This document shows positions 34,271 through 42,612 of a stretch of 64,000 bases of DNA, one piece after another. Source of the stretch: Paenibacillus oryzae. GTDB taxonomy: Bacteria > Bacillota > Bacilli > Paenibacillales > Paenibacillaceae. A program made the position numbers and the translations under genes. Where the stretch lies: positions 1-64,000 of the forward strand of contig NZ_LYPA01000029.1 of assembly GCF_001675045.1 (NCBI RefSeq), read 5' to 3'. The notes below the pieces were generated by a model. The model searched no databases. It was not told the origin of the DNA and saw only the letters and a list, made by a program, of their open reading frames with translations. The stretch's first letter is position 1; each line of letters opens with the position of its first letter.

Positions 34271-35049
34271 TGCCATCGTATTTTTTTGCACATGGAGCGC
34301 CATCCATTGTTTTAGAGGAAAATGGATACACCGATTTTTTAAAAGCCTTCAGGGAGCAGCAGCCAACAGCGCCTAAAGCGATTGTGCTGTTTTCCGCCCA
34401 CTGGGAGCAGAGGACGCAAACGGTCAGTACGGCAGTGGAATATGACACGATTTATGATTTTTCCGGCTTCCAGCCGGAGCTGTACCGGATGACCTATCCC
34501 GCTAAAGGCGATACGGCGTTAAGCGGGGAGGTTGCCGCCTTGTTTGAGCAGCATGGCTTCCAATGCGTGACGGATGACCAAAGAGGACTTGATCACGGAG
34601 CGTGGGCAGTCCTGAAGCTGCTTTATCCCGATGCCGATATTCCCGTTGTTGCATTGTCGGTAAACCGCTATTTGTCCAATGAGCAGCAATATGAGATCGG
34701 CAAAGCGCTTGCCGGTCTGCGAGAGAAGGATGTTCTCATTATTGGAAGCGGGGGCACCGTGCATAATTTGCGGGCGCTTAATTGGCGAGCGGGAGAAGGA
34801 GAAAGCGATAGCTGGGCGGCGGCATTCGACAGCTGGCTGCAGGAGAAGCTGGAGGCATGGGACTTGCCAGCTTTATTCCGGTATCACGAGCTGGCTCCTC
34901 ATGCAAGGGAAGCCGTGCCGACCAGCGAGCATTTTATTCCGCTGCTGCTGGCGATGGGGGCGGCTGACAACGGGCGCGGCGCGAGGCTTCTTCACCGCAG
35001 CTATCAATTCGGCAATCTCAGCCTGAGCTGCTGGCAATTTGGCGAATAG
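34267..35049 (+). CDS. DODA-type (LigB/YgiD) extradiol ring-cleavage dioxygenase
   Basis: 260 residues. Metal site residues expected in this family are seen at AHGAPSIV (His9), LFSAHWEQRTQ, DHGAWAVLKLLYP and PTSEHFIPLLLAMGA. Non-haem Fe or Zn enzyme opening catechol-type rings. Pairing with an MhqD-like hydrolase and an XRE-cupin regulator suggests aromatic or quinone detoxification; substrate not readable. A terminator follows. Confidence 0.88.
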   Translation: MMPSYFFAHGAPSIVLEENGYTDFLKAFREQQPTAPKAIVLFSAHWEQRTQTVSTAVEYDTIYDFSGFQPELYRMTYPAKGDTALSGEVAALFEQHGFQCVTDDQRGLDHGAWAVLKLLYPDADIPVVALSVNRYLSNEQQYEIGKALAGLREKDVLIIGSGGTVHNLRALNWRAGEGESDSWAAAFDSWLQEKLEAWDLPALFRYHELAPHAREAVPTSEHFIPLLLAMGAADNGRGARLLHRSYQFGNLSLSCWQFGE

Positions 35050-35067
35050 TCGCATGTCCGTCCTCTC

Positions 35068-35104
35068 ATAGCGCTGTCCGATACACTCGGGCAGCGCTAT
35101 TTTT
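35068..35104 (+). terminator. Terminator after the dioxygenase gene
   Basis: ATAGCGCTG/CAGCGCTAT stem followed by TTTTG. Confidence 0.8.
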
Positions 35105-35306
35105 GTGCTCACGAGGCATATCAATTTTTAATAGTAGGAATACAGGATTTGTTATAAAATAAAGCATAGCAGATAAATAGATGGATCATAACGGCTTTGG
35201 GCCTTTGACGCAATTACATAGAGAGGGAGCCGATTTTACACACAACAAAGAGCGGAAACCTGCAGAGACAAAAACCTTGGTGCATACCAATAGGAAACGG
35301 GGTCTG

Positions 35307-38123
35307 ATGATGCTGAAAGAACAAGCGAGGTACTCTCGGCTTGCCAATCTTACAAAGTTGATTAATACCAATCTGGAGCTGCGGGAAGTGTTACAGCATG
35401 TGACGACAGCCATATCCGAGGAGATTGTGCAGTGCGATTCCGTGGGCATTTACCTGCCCCAGGCAGATGGAACATTTCGCGGCTATGTCGGCAAGCCGCA
35501 GGTGCTCAGCGGCTGGACGCTTGATATGCATGTCATAGATCTGAATATCGACCATCTGGCCCGCGAAGTAGCCGAAACCAAAAAAACGATCTATATTCCC
35601 GATACGGCAAAGGACAACCGCCCCGATCCCAGGGCTGTTGAAGGCTTCAAGATCAAATCCCTTCTGGTATTGCCTATTTCCTATAATGAGGAATTGTTTG
35701 GTCTTGTTTTCTTGTTCGATTATGGTATCGCGATGAATTTGACAGAGTCCGAAATCCAGACCGTAGAGGCTTATGTCAACATGGCCGCGGTGGCCATCCA
35801 GAATGCCAACAACCTGACCTTTAAGGAAAATCTGATTGCCGAAAAGCAGCTGCTGCTGGACGTGACAAGCGATTTGGCTATGTGCTCTACTATGCAGCAA
35901 AGCCTGGACCGGTGTTTTTTCTATCTGGGCAAGGTATTGGACAACTACAATATTGGCGTTCATTTATTGGACCCCATCAAAAGCAACATCCGTCCCGCAA
36001 AGCTGAGCAAGGACAGCGACTGGAGCGAGGAAGACTGGATCAATATGCATAACAAGTTCCCGATCGATGCAAACAACGATCTTGTCTTTCAAGAGGTCAT
36101 TCGCACGAAAAAAGCGGTGCTGATTCCTAATATCTATCAGGACCCGCGCCCGAACCACAAGTTTTGCGAAAATTTTGGGATAAATGGTATTTTTATGTTA
36201 CCATTAGTTGCAATGGGCGAGGTTCTGGGTGTTATTGCTATCGTGAAGCTGGAAGCAGGGGACATGCTCTATCCCGACGTTACCATCCTTTTTGTACAAT
36301 CTATTGTCGACGCCACTGCTTCAACCTTGTCCAATCTGCTTTATTTGGAGAAGCAGGAAAACATCATAGAGGAACGCACCTCGGAAATTACAGTCAAAAA
36401 TAACGAGCTTGAGAGAGTCGTGGCGGAGCTGCGGCAGCTAAGCCGGGAAAAGGAGCTGATTTTTAATTCGGCGGGGGAAGGCATTTTCGGGCTGGATCTT
36501 GACCGCAATATTACGTTTTGCAATCCAGCAGGCGTCTTGATGCTTGGCTATTCGTCCAGCGAGCAATTGATCGGACGTCCCTCCTGCAAAATTTTTGGCG
36601 CGGGCGGAAACTGGGGCTGTCCGGAGGAGGCAGCCGCCTCCCAGTCTGACGAAAGCTGGGAGCATGATTCATCCGCCCGGCAATTTTACCGGTTTGACGG
36701 TACTGCTTTTCCGGTGGAATTCGTTATTACGCCTATTCGCGACGGAGACCAGATTTTGGGCGAGGTTGTCACCTTTAAGGATATTACGCAGCGCAAGCAG
36801 ATGGAAGAAGAAATCAAATATCATGCTTATTATGACAGCCTGACCAATTTGCCCAATCGCGTCATGCTGAGGGACAAGCTCAATCAGGGGTTGGTTCAGG
36901 CGCAGGTAAACGGAGATAAGCTGGCTGTGCTTTACCTTGATTTGGACCGCTTCAAGTTTATTAATGATACGCTGGGCCACAGCTTTGGCGACGATCTGCT
37001 GCGGGATGTAGCTGGACGGCTGATAGAATTTATTCCCAAAGGCGCGACTGTATCGCGACAGGGCGGCGATGAATTTACGATTCTGTTGCCGGGCATTAAG
37101 GAAGAGCAGGAAGTAGTGGAGGCCATCGACTCCATCGTGGAGGCGTTTGTGGAGCCGTTCGAGCTGCTGGACCACGAAATCTACGTCAAAACGAGCATCG
37201 GCATCAGCCTGTACCCGGATCATGGCGAAACGGCCGAAATATTGATCAAAAATGCGGATACCGCCATGTACAAGTCCAAGGAGATTTCGGGAAACAGCTA
37301 TCATTTCTTCAGCGAAGGCATGGATACCCGCACCTTTGAAAGCATCAAGCTCGAAAATTCACTCTATCGGGCAATGGAGCAAGGCGAGCTGGTGCTTTAT
37401 TATCAGCCGCAAATTAACTATCCCGACAACACGCTGGTTGGCGTGGAGGCGCTGCTTCGCTGGAACCACCCTCATAGGGGAATGATTGCGCCGGATCAAT
37501 TCATACCTATAGCCGAGGAAACGGCTCTTATTGTGCCAATTGGCGAATGGGCGCTTAGAGAAGCGTGCCGGCAGCTTAAGCAGTGGCAGGATCAGGGATT
37601 TCCGCTGTTCAGCATTTCCGTCAATTTGTCAGTCCGGCAGTTCGCTCAGAGCAACCTGTTTGATACGGTCAAAAGCGTGCTGCAGGAGGCCGGCTTGTCC
37701 CCTGAATATTTGAGGGTGGAGCTGACGGAAAATCTGATCATCAAAAATACCGAGTTAACCTTAAAAACAATGAAGCAGCTTAAGGATATCGGCATAAAAA
37801 TTGCGATTGATGATTTTGGGACAGGCTATTCCTCCCTCGGTTATCTCAAAAACTTGCCGATTGACACGTTGAAAATCGACAAGTCATTTTTGCAGGACAT
37901 TGTGACGGATGAAGACAATGCGGCCATAACCGACACGATTATTACTCTTGCCCACAACTTGAATTTAAGCGTAATCGCCGAAGGTGTGGAGACCGAGGAG
38001 CAAGTGGAGTTTCTATCGGCCCGTAATTGCTGCTTGATGCAAGGTTATTATTTCAGCAAGCCGATGACGGCTCAAGGCATAGCCGATAAATATTTTTTTG
38101 GGGAACGGAGGCTTGATTTGTGA
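35307..38123 (+). CDS. GAF-GAF-PAS-GGDEF-EAL c-di-GMP turnover protein
   Basis: About 938 residues, no membrane segments. Two GAF domains (about 20-165 and 185-355), a PAS domain (about 385-500), GGDEF with intact GGDEF motif (586-590) and EAL with EAL at 714-716, [10 protein letters not shown] (Asp835/836) and IAEGVET. Both cyclase and phosphodiesterase sites look intact; which dominates cannot be told. The start is uncertain: ATG 35307/35310 begins [15 protein letters not shown], typical just before GAF, with a weak GGGG site; an in-frame ATG at 35181 has no ribosome site. The last bases overlap the next gene (GTGA). Confidence 0.9.
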   Translation: MMLKEQARYSRLANLTKLINTNLELREVLQHVTTAISEEIVQCDSVGIYLPQADGTFRGYVGKPQVLSGWTLDMHVIDLNIDHLAREVAETKKTIYIPDTAKDNRPDPRAVEGFKIKSLLVLPISYNEELFGLVFLFDYGIAMNLTESEIQTVEAYVNMAAVAIQNANNLTFKENLIAEKQLLLDVTSDLAMCSTMQQSLDRCFFYLGKVLDNYNIGVHLLDPIKSNIRPAKLSKDSDWSEEDWINMHNKFPIDANNDLVFQEVIRTKKAVLIPNIYQDPRPNHKFCENFGINGIFMLPLVAMGEVLGVIAIVKLEAGDMLYPDVTILFVQSIVDATASTLSNLLYLEKQENIIEERTSEITVKNNELERVVAELRQLSREKELIFNSAGEGIFGLDLDRNITFCNPAGVLMLGYSSSEQLIGRPSCKIFGAGGNWGCPEEAAASQSDESWEHDSSARQFYRFDGTAFPVEFVITPIRDGDQILGEVVTFKDITQRKQMEEEIKYHAYYDSLTNLPNRVMLRDKLNQGLVQAQVNGDKLAVLYLDLDRFKFINDTLGHSFGDDLLRDVAGRLIEFIPKGATVSRQGGDEFTILLPGIKEEQEVVEAIDSIVEAFVEPFELLDHEIYVKTSIGISLYPDHGETAEILIKNADTAMYKSKEISGNSYHFFSEGMDTRTFESIKLENSLYRAMEQGELVLYYQPQINYPDNTLVGVEALLRWNHPHRGMIAPDQFIPIAEETALIVPIGEWALREACRQLKQWQDQGFPLFSISVNLSVRQFAQSNLFDTVKSVLQEAGLSPEYLRVELTENLIIKNTELTLKTMKQLKDIGIKIAIDDFGTGYSSLGYLKNLPIDTLKIDKSFLQDIVTDEDNAAITDTIITLAHNLNLSVIAEGVETEEQVEFLSARNCCLMQGYYFSKPMTAQGIADKYFFGERRLDL

Positions 38124-39826
38124 GAGCAGCCCGCGCAGTTTTAGAGTTTTTGAGTAAAAATGGAACGACTCATTTGTTCGGCATTCCAGCCGGTTCGGTC
38201 AATGCGTTTTTTGATGAATTAAATGATATGCCGGAGCTGGACCCGGTTGTAACCAAGCATGAAGGAGCAGCTTCCTATATGGCAGCGGCTTATGCTAAAT
38301 ATTCCGGAAAAATGAGCGTTTGTATCGGATGCAGCGGTCCCGGGGCAACAAACCTGGTAACTGGCGCGGCAAATGCAATGAGGGAGCATTTGCCGGTTTT
38401 GTTCCTGACGGGAGCTGTTCCCGTCGGCACGATGGGAGCCAATGCTTCGCAGGAGCTTGATGTAGCGCCTATTTTCCGCCCGGTTACCAAATACAGCGTA
38501 TTAGTGACAAAAGGCGAGGATGTGCTAGACGAAATTGTAAAAGCATGCGGTATCGCCATATCCGGAGTGCCGGGTCCGGTTCATGTTGCTCTTCCGATTG
38601 ATGTGCAGCATGCCAATATCGGGGAGCCGGTAATTCCGGCCGCAATAACGCGCGAGGCCATCGTGCCTGACGCCTTAGCTATAAGGAACGCGGCAGCGGA
38701 GCTTGCTGGCCGAGGAGCGGGCTTTATACTGATGGGACAAGGAGCCAGAGGTTCCGTCGGGAAGTTGGTGGAGCTTGCCGAACGGCTGAAATGGCCGATC
38801 GCGACAACGCCGCAGGCCAAGGGCTATCTTCCTGCCGAGCATCATCTAAATGCGGGCGTTTTTGGTTTTGCCGGACATGAGTCGGCTTCCTCTCTTGTGG
38901 CGGATGATAGTCGCAGGATTGTGCTGATTGCAGGCTCCAGCCTGGGCGAAACAGCTACCAATAACTATAATGCTGGATTGACGCAAGGGCGTTTTGTCAT
39001 TCAACTGGATTTCGACAAAACAGTGTTTGGCCGTAAATATCAGGTGGATTTGCCTGTTCTGGGCGATATGGAGCATATTTTACCCGGAATTCTGGAGGAG
39101 CTGGACAGGCTTGGTTTTCCGGCAGGGGCAAGCCTTGCTGAAGGAGACGCCGAATCTGGACATAACGCCGCGCTTCAAGCGGAATATGCCTTCGCTATGA
39201 CGGCTGCTGCAGCCGATGTTGAAGATCCTGAAACGGAAGCGCAATACAATACGCAAAATGTTTTGTCACTTATTCAACGGCTGCTGCCCCATGATACCCG
39301 TTATACAGTGGACATCGGGGAATTTATGTCTTATGTCATTCACCATATGCCAGTTAAAGAAGAGGACACTTTCAATATAAATGTCCACTTTGGAGCGATG
39401 GGAATCGGAATTGGCTCGGCAATCGGGTCAAAGCTGGCTGAACCGGACCGTCCTGTCGTTTGCATAACAGGGGATGGTTGTTTTTTTATGCATGGAATGG
39501 AAATTTTAACCTCAAGAGAAAAAGGTTTACCGATTTTGTTTATTGTGATAAATAATGCGCGTTTAGGAATGGTTTATCATGGTCATTCTTTGCAATTCAA
39601 GCGTGTGCATTCTTCCTTTGAGCAGCAATTTGTCAATATAGCCGCTATGGCGGAGGCGATGGGCATTCCGAATTACAGGGTGAGCTCGCTGGAGGATATA
39701 GCACAGGAGGCCATAGATGCATTGCTTGGGTCCGGAGGCCCGGCTGTGCTGGAGGTTGTGCTGGTCGATAACGGGACGCCGCCGATGGGGGACCGCGTCA
39801 AATTTTTATCCTCGTTCGGCAAATAG
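38120..39826 (+). CDS. Thiamine-diphosphate enzyme, acetolactate synthase/pyruvate oxidase family
   Basis: 568 residues with the three-domain POX/AHAS fold. N-terminal catalytic Glu48 ([12 protein letters not shown]), [15 protein letters not shown], a central nucleotide-like domain, and the C-terminal TPP-binding GDG (451-453) ending in the NN pair of VINNARLGM. Could be catabolic acetolactate synthase, pyruvate oxidase or a related decarboxylase; it is not paired with a regulatory IlvN subunit. GTG start within the GGDEF-EAL stop (GTGA) and ACGGAGG site upstream, so the two are translationally coupled. A large inverted repeat with a terminator follows. Confidence 0.85.
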   Translation: MRAARAVLEFLSKNGTTHLFGIPAGSVNAFFDELNDMPELDPVVTKHEGAASYMAAAYAKYSGKMSVCIGCSGPGATNLVTGAANAMREHLPVLFLTGAVPVGTMGANASQELDVAPIFRPVTKYSVLVTKGEDVLDEIVKACGIAISGVPGPVHVALPIDVQHANIGEPVIPAAITREAIVPDALAIRNAAAELAGRGAGFILMGQGARGSVGKLVELAERLKWPIATTPQAKGYLPAEHHLNAGVFGFAGHESASSLVADDSRRIVLIAGSSLGETATNNYNAGLTQGRFVIQLDFDKTVFGRKYQVDLPVLGDMEHILPGILEELDRLGFPAGASLAEGDAESGHNAALQAEYAFAMTAAAADVEDPETEAQYNTQNVLSLIQRLLPHDTRYTVDIGEFMSYVIHHMPVKEEDTFNINVHFGAMGIGIGSAIGSKLAEPDRPVVCITGDGCFFMHGMEILTSREKGLPILFIVINNARLGMVYHGHSLQFKRVHSSFEQQFVNIAAMAEAMGIPNYRVSSLEDIAQEAIDALLGSGGPAVLEVVLVDNGTPPMGDRVKFLSSFGK

Positions 39827-39850
39827 CTCGGAAGGTTGGGCAATGCGAAA

Positions 39851-40060
39851 AAAGGGACTGCCCGAAATGACTGTTACGGTGAATCATGATTCAGCAAAAC
39901 CGGTACCTCCCTGAAAAGGGCATCTTGGAAGCTCAAACATTTTTGTCCGCTTTATTTCGATCCTATTTTTTTAGTGGATAAAAGCGGACAAAAAAACTCG
40001 CCCTCAAGACACCCTTTCCCGTCCGGTCCTCTCTGCTGAATAATTACGGACAGCCCCTTT
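39851..40060. repeat. MITE-like ~210-bp imperfect inverted repeat
   Basis: Ends AAAGGGACTGCCCG (39851-39864) and CGGACAGCCCCTTT (40047-40060) are inverted copies with two differences. Inner matching blocks are ATTCAGCA/TGCTGAAT (39889, 40034), AAAGGG-x-x-TCTTG and its complement (about 39916, 40004) and TTTTTGTCCGCTTT and its complement in the centre. No coding capacity. This looks like a miniature non-autonomous element or decayed transposon; ends of the GGGACTGyCC type occur on several IS families. It fills the 265-bp gap between two convergent genes. Confidence 0.5.
39940..39994. terminator. Bidirectional terminator in the centre of the inverted repeat
   Basis: TTTTTGTCCGCTTTA pairs with TAAAAGCGGACAAAAA across a 24-nt loop. 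A/T runs on both sides allow termination of the convergent TPP-enzyme and diguanylate cyclase genes. Confidence 0.65.
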
Positions 40061-40091
40061 ATCTATTTCGCTCCTCATAGTGGGGCGTAAG

Positions 40092-41648
40092 CTACTCGGC
40101 GCGAACCGGGTGACGCCATTGCGTCACCCGGTTCCTTCCTTGGGTTTTGGAGACATATAAAGCCTCATCAGCTTTGGCGACGAGCCAATCCGCCTTCTCC
40201 TGATCGTTAGAATCACTATTCGGGTGATAGGTGGATACGCCAATGCTGATCGTTACAAACTGGCCTATGGCGGAGCCTTGATGAGGAATAGCTGATTTTT
40301 CGATAGCTCTCCTTATTTTTTCGGCCAAAATCATCGCTTGCTGACTATCCGTGGCGGGGAGAATAACGACAAATTCCTCGCCCCCGTAACGGGCGATGGT
40401 TGCAGTGGGATAGTTCAACGTTTTGCGTGCGACGGCGGCTACCTTGCGCAAGCAGTCATCTCCCGCCTGGTGGCCGTAAATATCGTTATAGGCTTTGAAA
40501 TTGTCAATATCGAACAACAAAAGCGACAATCCTTTTTGCTGGGGATGCTGAACGGCTTTTGTCCACTCCTGCTGCAGCGTTTCGTCAAAGAGGCGGCGGT
40601 TGGCAATTCCCGTTAGGCCGTCGATTAACGAAAGATGCTTAAGATGCTCCTCCATTTTTTTGCGGGCGGAAATATCGGTTGCTGTTCCGATTACGCCAAG
40701 CGTTACCCCGTCCATCATGAGCGGAGACAAGGTTAGCAGCACCGTAAGACGGACGCCATCCTTCCGCACATATGTCCATTCCTGTCCCTCATTTTGGGTT
40801 TCCTGCGCCCCGCAGTTGAAAACCTCGGCTCCGATAATTGTTTTCCCTCTTTTTTGCGACAGCAGCTCCGCGAAGTCCTGGAGTTCCTTGCGATCATGGT
40901 AGAGCAGCGGGGGTTGACCAATCAGCTCATTCCGGGAATAGCCAAGCATCTTCTCCGCGCCGTTATTGACATTCGTAATGATCCCCGAGCAATCCAGCAC
41001 AGTAACCGCCGTATGCGTTGCGGATTGGAAGATCGCTTCCTGCACTGCATGCAAGGAACGGTACCGTTTTTCGCTTTGCTCCAGCTCTCTTGCCAACCGG
41101 TTGGTGGAATTGAAATAGGAGATTAAAGCTGCTGCAAATATACCTCCAAAACATATAAGCACCAGGTATGTTGCCGTAGTTATCGAAAACCCTCTCAACA
41201 CAGAAGACCAGAACGATACGTTTGCTACGACAAAAAGCAGGCCGAATATCCATTTGTGCCAGTATACTTTTGTGTATTGCATAATGATGCCGGTGCCAAT
41301 GCCGGACACGGTGATTGATAGAAAGGCTTGTACCATGGAAGAGTTAAGCCCTTCAAACATCAGGTAGCGGCCAATTGCTATGAACAATGCGGTTATAATA
41401 GAGGCCGGCAAGCCGCCGTAAAAGGCGGCGCTTAATACAATAATTTGACGAAAATCAATAACGGTCGTTTCGTTCAGCCGGAAGCTGTACAGGAGGAGCA
41501 ATAATCCGCATAGACCGTGCGTTATACCAATAAGTATGCGAAAAGGTATTTTGCGATTGTTCGCCCTTAGATAGTTTCGGAAAGCAAGGTTAAAAAGAAA
41601 GAGGAAAGCGGTAAATAAAGCAAAGTTAGCGATCATGTATCTGATCAT
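40092..41648 (-). CDS. Membrane diguanylate cyclase, 5TM-LYT/PAS/GGDEF
   Basis: 518 residues. The N-terminal ~190 residues hold about six hydrophobic segments including FYGGLPASIITALFIAIGRYL, typical of the 5TMR-LYT sensor of LytS-like proteins. A PAS domain (about 210-335, GYSRNELIGQPPLLYHDRKE) leads into GGDEF (RYGGEEFVVILP; motif 422-426), an active-type GGEEF. It makes c-di-GMP at the membrane. The ATG at 41648 (MIRYMIANF) was chosen because AAGGG lies 6-7 nt upstream; the frame extends further without a better site. Its 3' end forms a perfect hairpin. Probably second gene after the unknown protein gene. Confidence 0.9.
   Translation of the reverse strand: MIRYMIANFALFTAFLFLFNLAFRNYLRANNRKIPFRILIGITHGLCGLLLLLYSFRLNETTVIDFRQIIVLSAAFYGGLPASIITALFIAIGRYLMFEGLNSSMVQAFLSITVSGIGTGIIMQYTKVYWHKWIFGLLFVVANVSFWSSVLRGFSITTATYLVLICFGGIFAAALISYFNSTNRLARELEQSEKRYRSLHAVQEAIFQSATHTAVTVLDCSGIITNVNNGAEKMLGYSRNELIGQPPLLYHDRKELQDFAELLSQKRGKTIIGAEVFNCGAQETQNEGQEWTYVRKDGVRLTVLLTLSPLMMDGVTLGVIGTATDISARKKMEEHLKHLSLIDGLTGIANRRLFDETLQQEWTKAVQHPQQKGLSLLLFDIDNFKAYNDIYGHQAGDDCLRKVAAVARKTLNYPTATIARYGGEEFVVILPATDSQQAMILAEKIRRAIEKSAIPHQGSAIGQFVTISIGVSTYHPNSDSNDQEKADWLVAKADEALYVSKTQGRNRVTQWRHPVRAE
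40103..40134 (-). repeat. Perfect 14-bp hairpin inside the 3' end of the cyclase gene
   Basis: GAACCGGGTGACGC and GCGTCACCCGGTTC are separated by 4 bases. It encodes the last residues (RVTQWRHPVR) and is followed on the minus strand by no T run, so it is not a standard terminator; it may protect the mRNA 3' end. Confidence 0.7.
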
Positions 41649-41683
41649 AGGCATCCCTTCTGTCATGGTGATAGGAGGCAAAC

Positions 41684-41896
41684 ATGAATACTCTTGTTGC
41701 TCTTGTTGCTCTTGTTTCTCTTGTTGTTCGGAGTGTCCTACCTCAGTATAAGACGCTCTCAGGTGGAGGGCATTTGAAGGATCAGGTGATTCATAATGGC
41801 GGCAATGGTAGCTCCCTTAAAAGCATCAGGAACCGCTGTGCCATCCGTACGGGAGTAGTTGAAGCGATTTCTGTCCGGGTCTGGAGTATACCCTAG
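41684..41896 (+). CDS. Possible small hydrophobic-leader protein (70 aa)
   Basis: The ATG at 41684 has a perfect AGGAGG five bases upstream. The product starts MNTLVALVALVSLVVRSVL, a short hydrophobic helix encoded by four copies of CTCTTGTTG (41691-41726), then a hydrophilic tail that runs antisense to the end of the neighbouring minus-strand gene. It could be a small membrane peptide, perhaps a truncated one, but conservation is unknown and coincidence is possible. Confidence 0.25.
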   Translation: MNTLVALVALVSLVVRSVLPQYKTLSGGGHLKDQVIHNGGNGSSLKSIRNRCAIRTGVVEAISVRVWSIP

Positions 41897-42370
41897 CTGG
41901 ATGAGCGCTTCTGCCAGAGCAGCGGGAAGACCGTCATCCCCATGCAGCTCTCTCCAGCGGGGAGTGGCGTATATAGAAACATCCCGGTCGCCTTCTCCGG
42001 TATGCAATTCAATCCAGTCCTCATGGTCTCTTATAATCCATTGCCCTTTGGAAAACAGCGAAATCCCTTTGCCGTCCAGCGTAGAGATGGCATCCAGATT
42101 AACGCCGAAGCATTCATTAATCAGTCCTCGAATGGCTGGCCCATTCCCAGGCCTTCCTCCTTGCTCCCAAATAAGGTGCAACGCATCGGTTCTATTATTT
42201 TTGGCCGCTGCGGGCTCCTGATCCTCCATTATCATTCCGGGCAATAGCGGAATTCGACTCAAATCAATATCATATGTCTTTTTTATAATATCGCCGATGG
42301 CTTCGGCATTTATTTTACCCTCCAGCTTGTCCAGCAGTTCATTCATCTGTAAAGCCTTTGAACCCGTCAC
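41759..42370 (-). CDS. Hypothetical 203-residue protein
   Basis: GTG start with GGAGGGG five bases upstream. Soluble, acidic, no signal peptide. The N-terminal half has MNELLDKLEGKINAEAIGDIIKKTYDIDL; the C-terminal half has RDHEDWIELHTGEGDRDVSIYATPRWRELHGDDGLPAALAEALIQLGY, which reads like a compact alpha/beta domain. I do not recognise a family. The gene is 110 bp upstream of the diguanylate cyclase gene in the same direction, so they may be co-transcribed. Confidence 0.65.
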   Translation of the reverse strand: MTGSKALQMNELLDKLEGKINAEAIGDIIKKTYDIDLSRIPLLPGMIMEDQEPAAAKNNRTDALHLIWEQGGRPGNGPAIRGLINECFGVNLDAISTLDGKGISLFSKGQWIIRDHEDWIELHTGEGDRDVSIYATPRWRELHGDDGLPAALAEALIQLGYTPDPDRNRFNYSRTDGTAVPDAFKGATIAAIMNHLILQMPST

Positions 42371-42527
42371 AATACCCCTCCAAACGCATTTCTAGATATC
42401 TCAATTATAAAGTTGATAGGGGTAAAAATAACAGTCATTTTTTCAAAAAATTGGGGCGAATATAGCAAATGATTTATTGGCGAATAGATGTAACCTCCTA
42501 TCATAATCGGACTTTAGAACTAGATTG

Positions 42528-42559
42528 TTTAGAACATGTTTAGTGCCGCCTGCTATACT
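42528..42559 (+). promoter_or_regulatory. Exoprotein promoter with TTTAGAACATGTTTAG element
   Basis: The 16-bp element (42528-42543) differs in one base from the one at 8977. The -10 TATACT (42554-42559), with an extended TGC before it, is 13 bp after GAACATGTT, the same spacing as at the first site. An additional TTTAGAAC direct repeat lies 15 bp upstream (42513). It drives the giant exoprotein cluster. Confidence 0.6.
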
Positions 42560-42612
42560 TGGGCTTAGCAGAAGATGAATTTACTATAACGTACAGAAAA
42601 GGGGAAAAGTGG

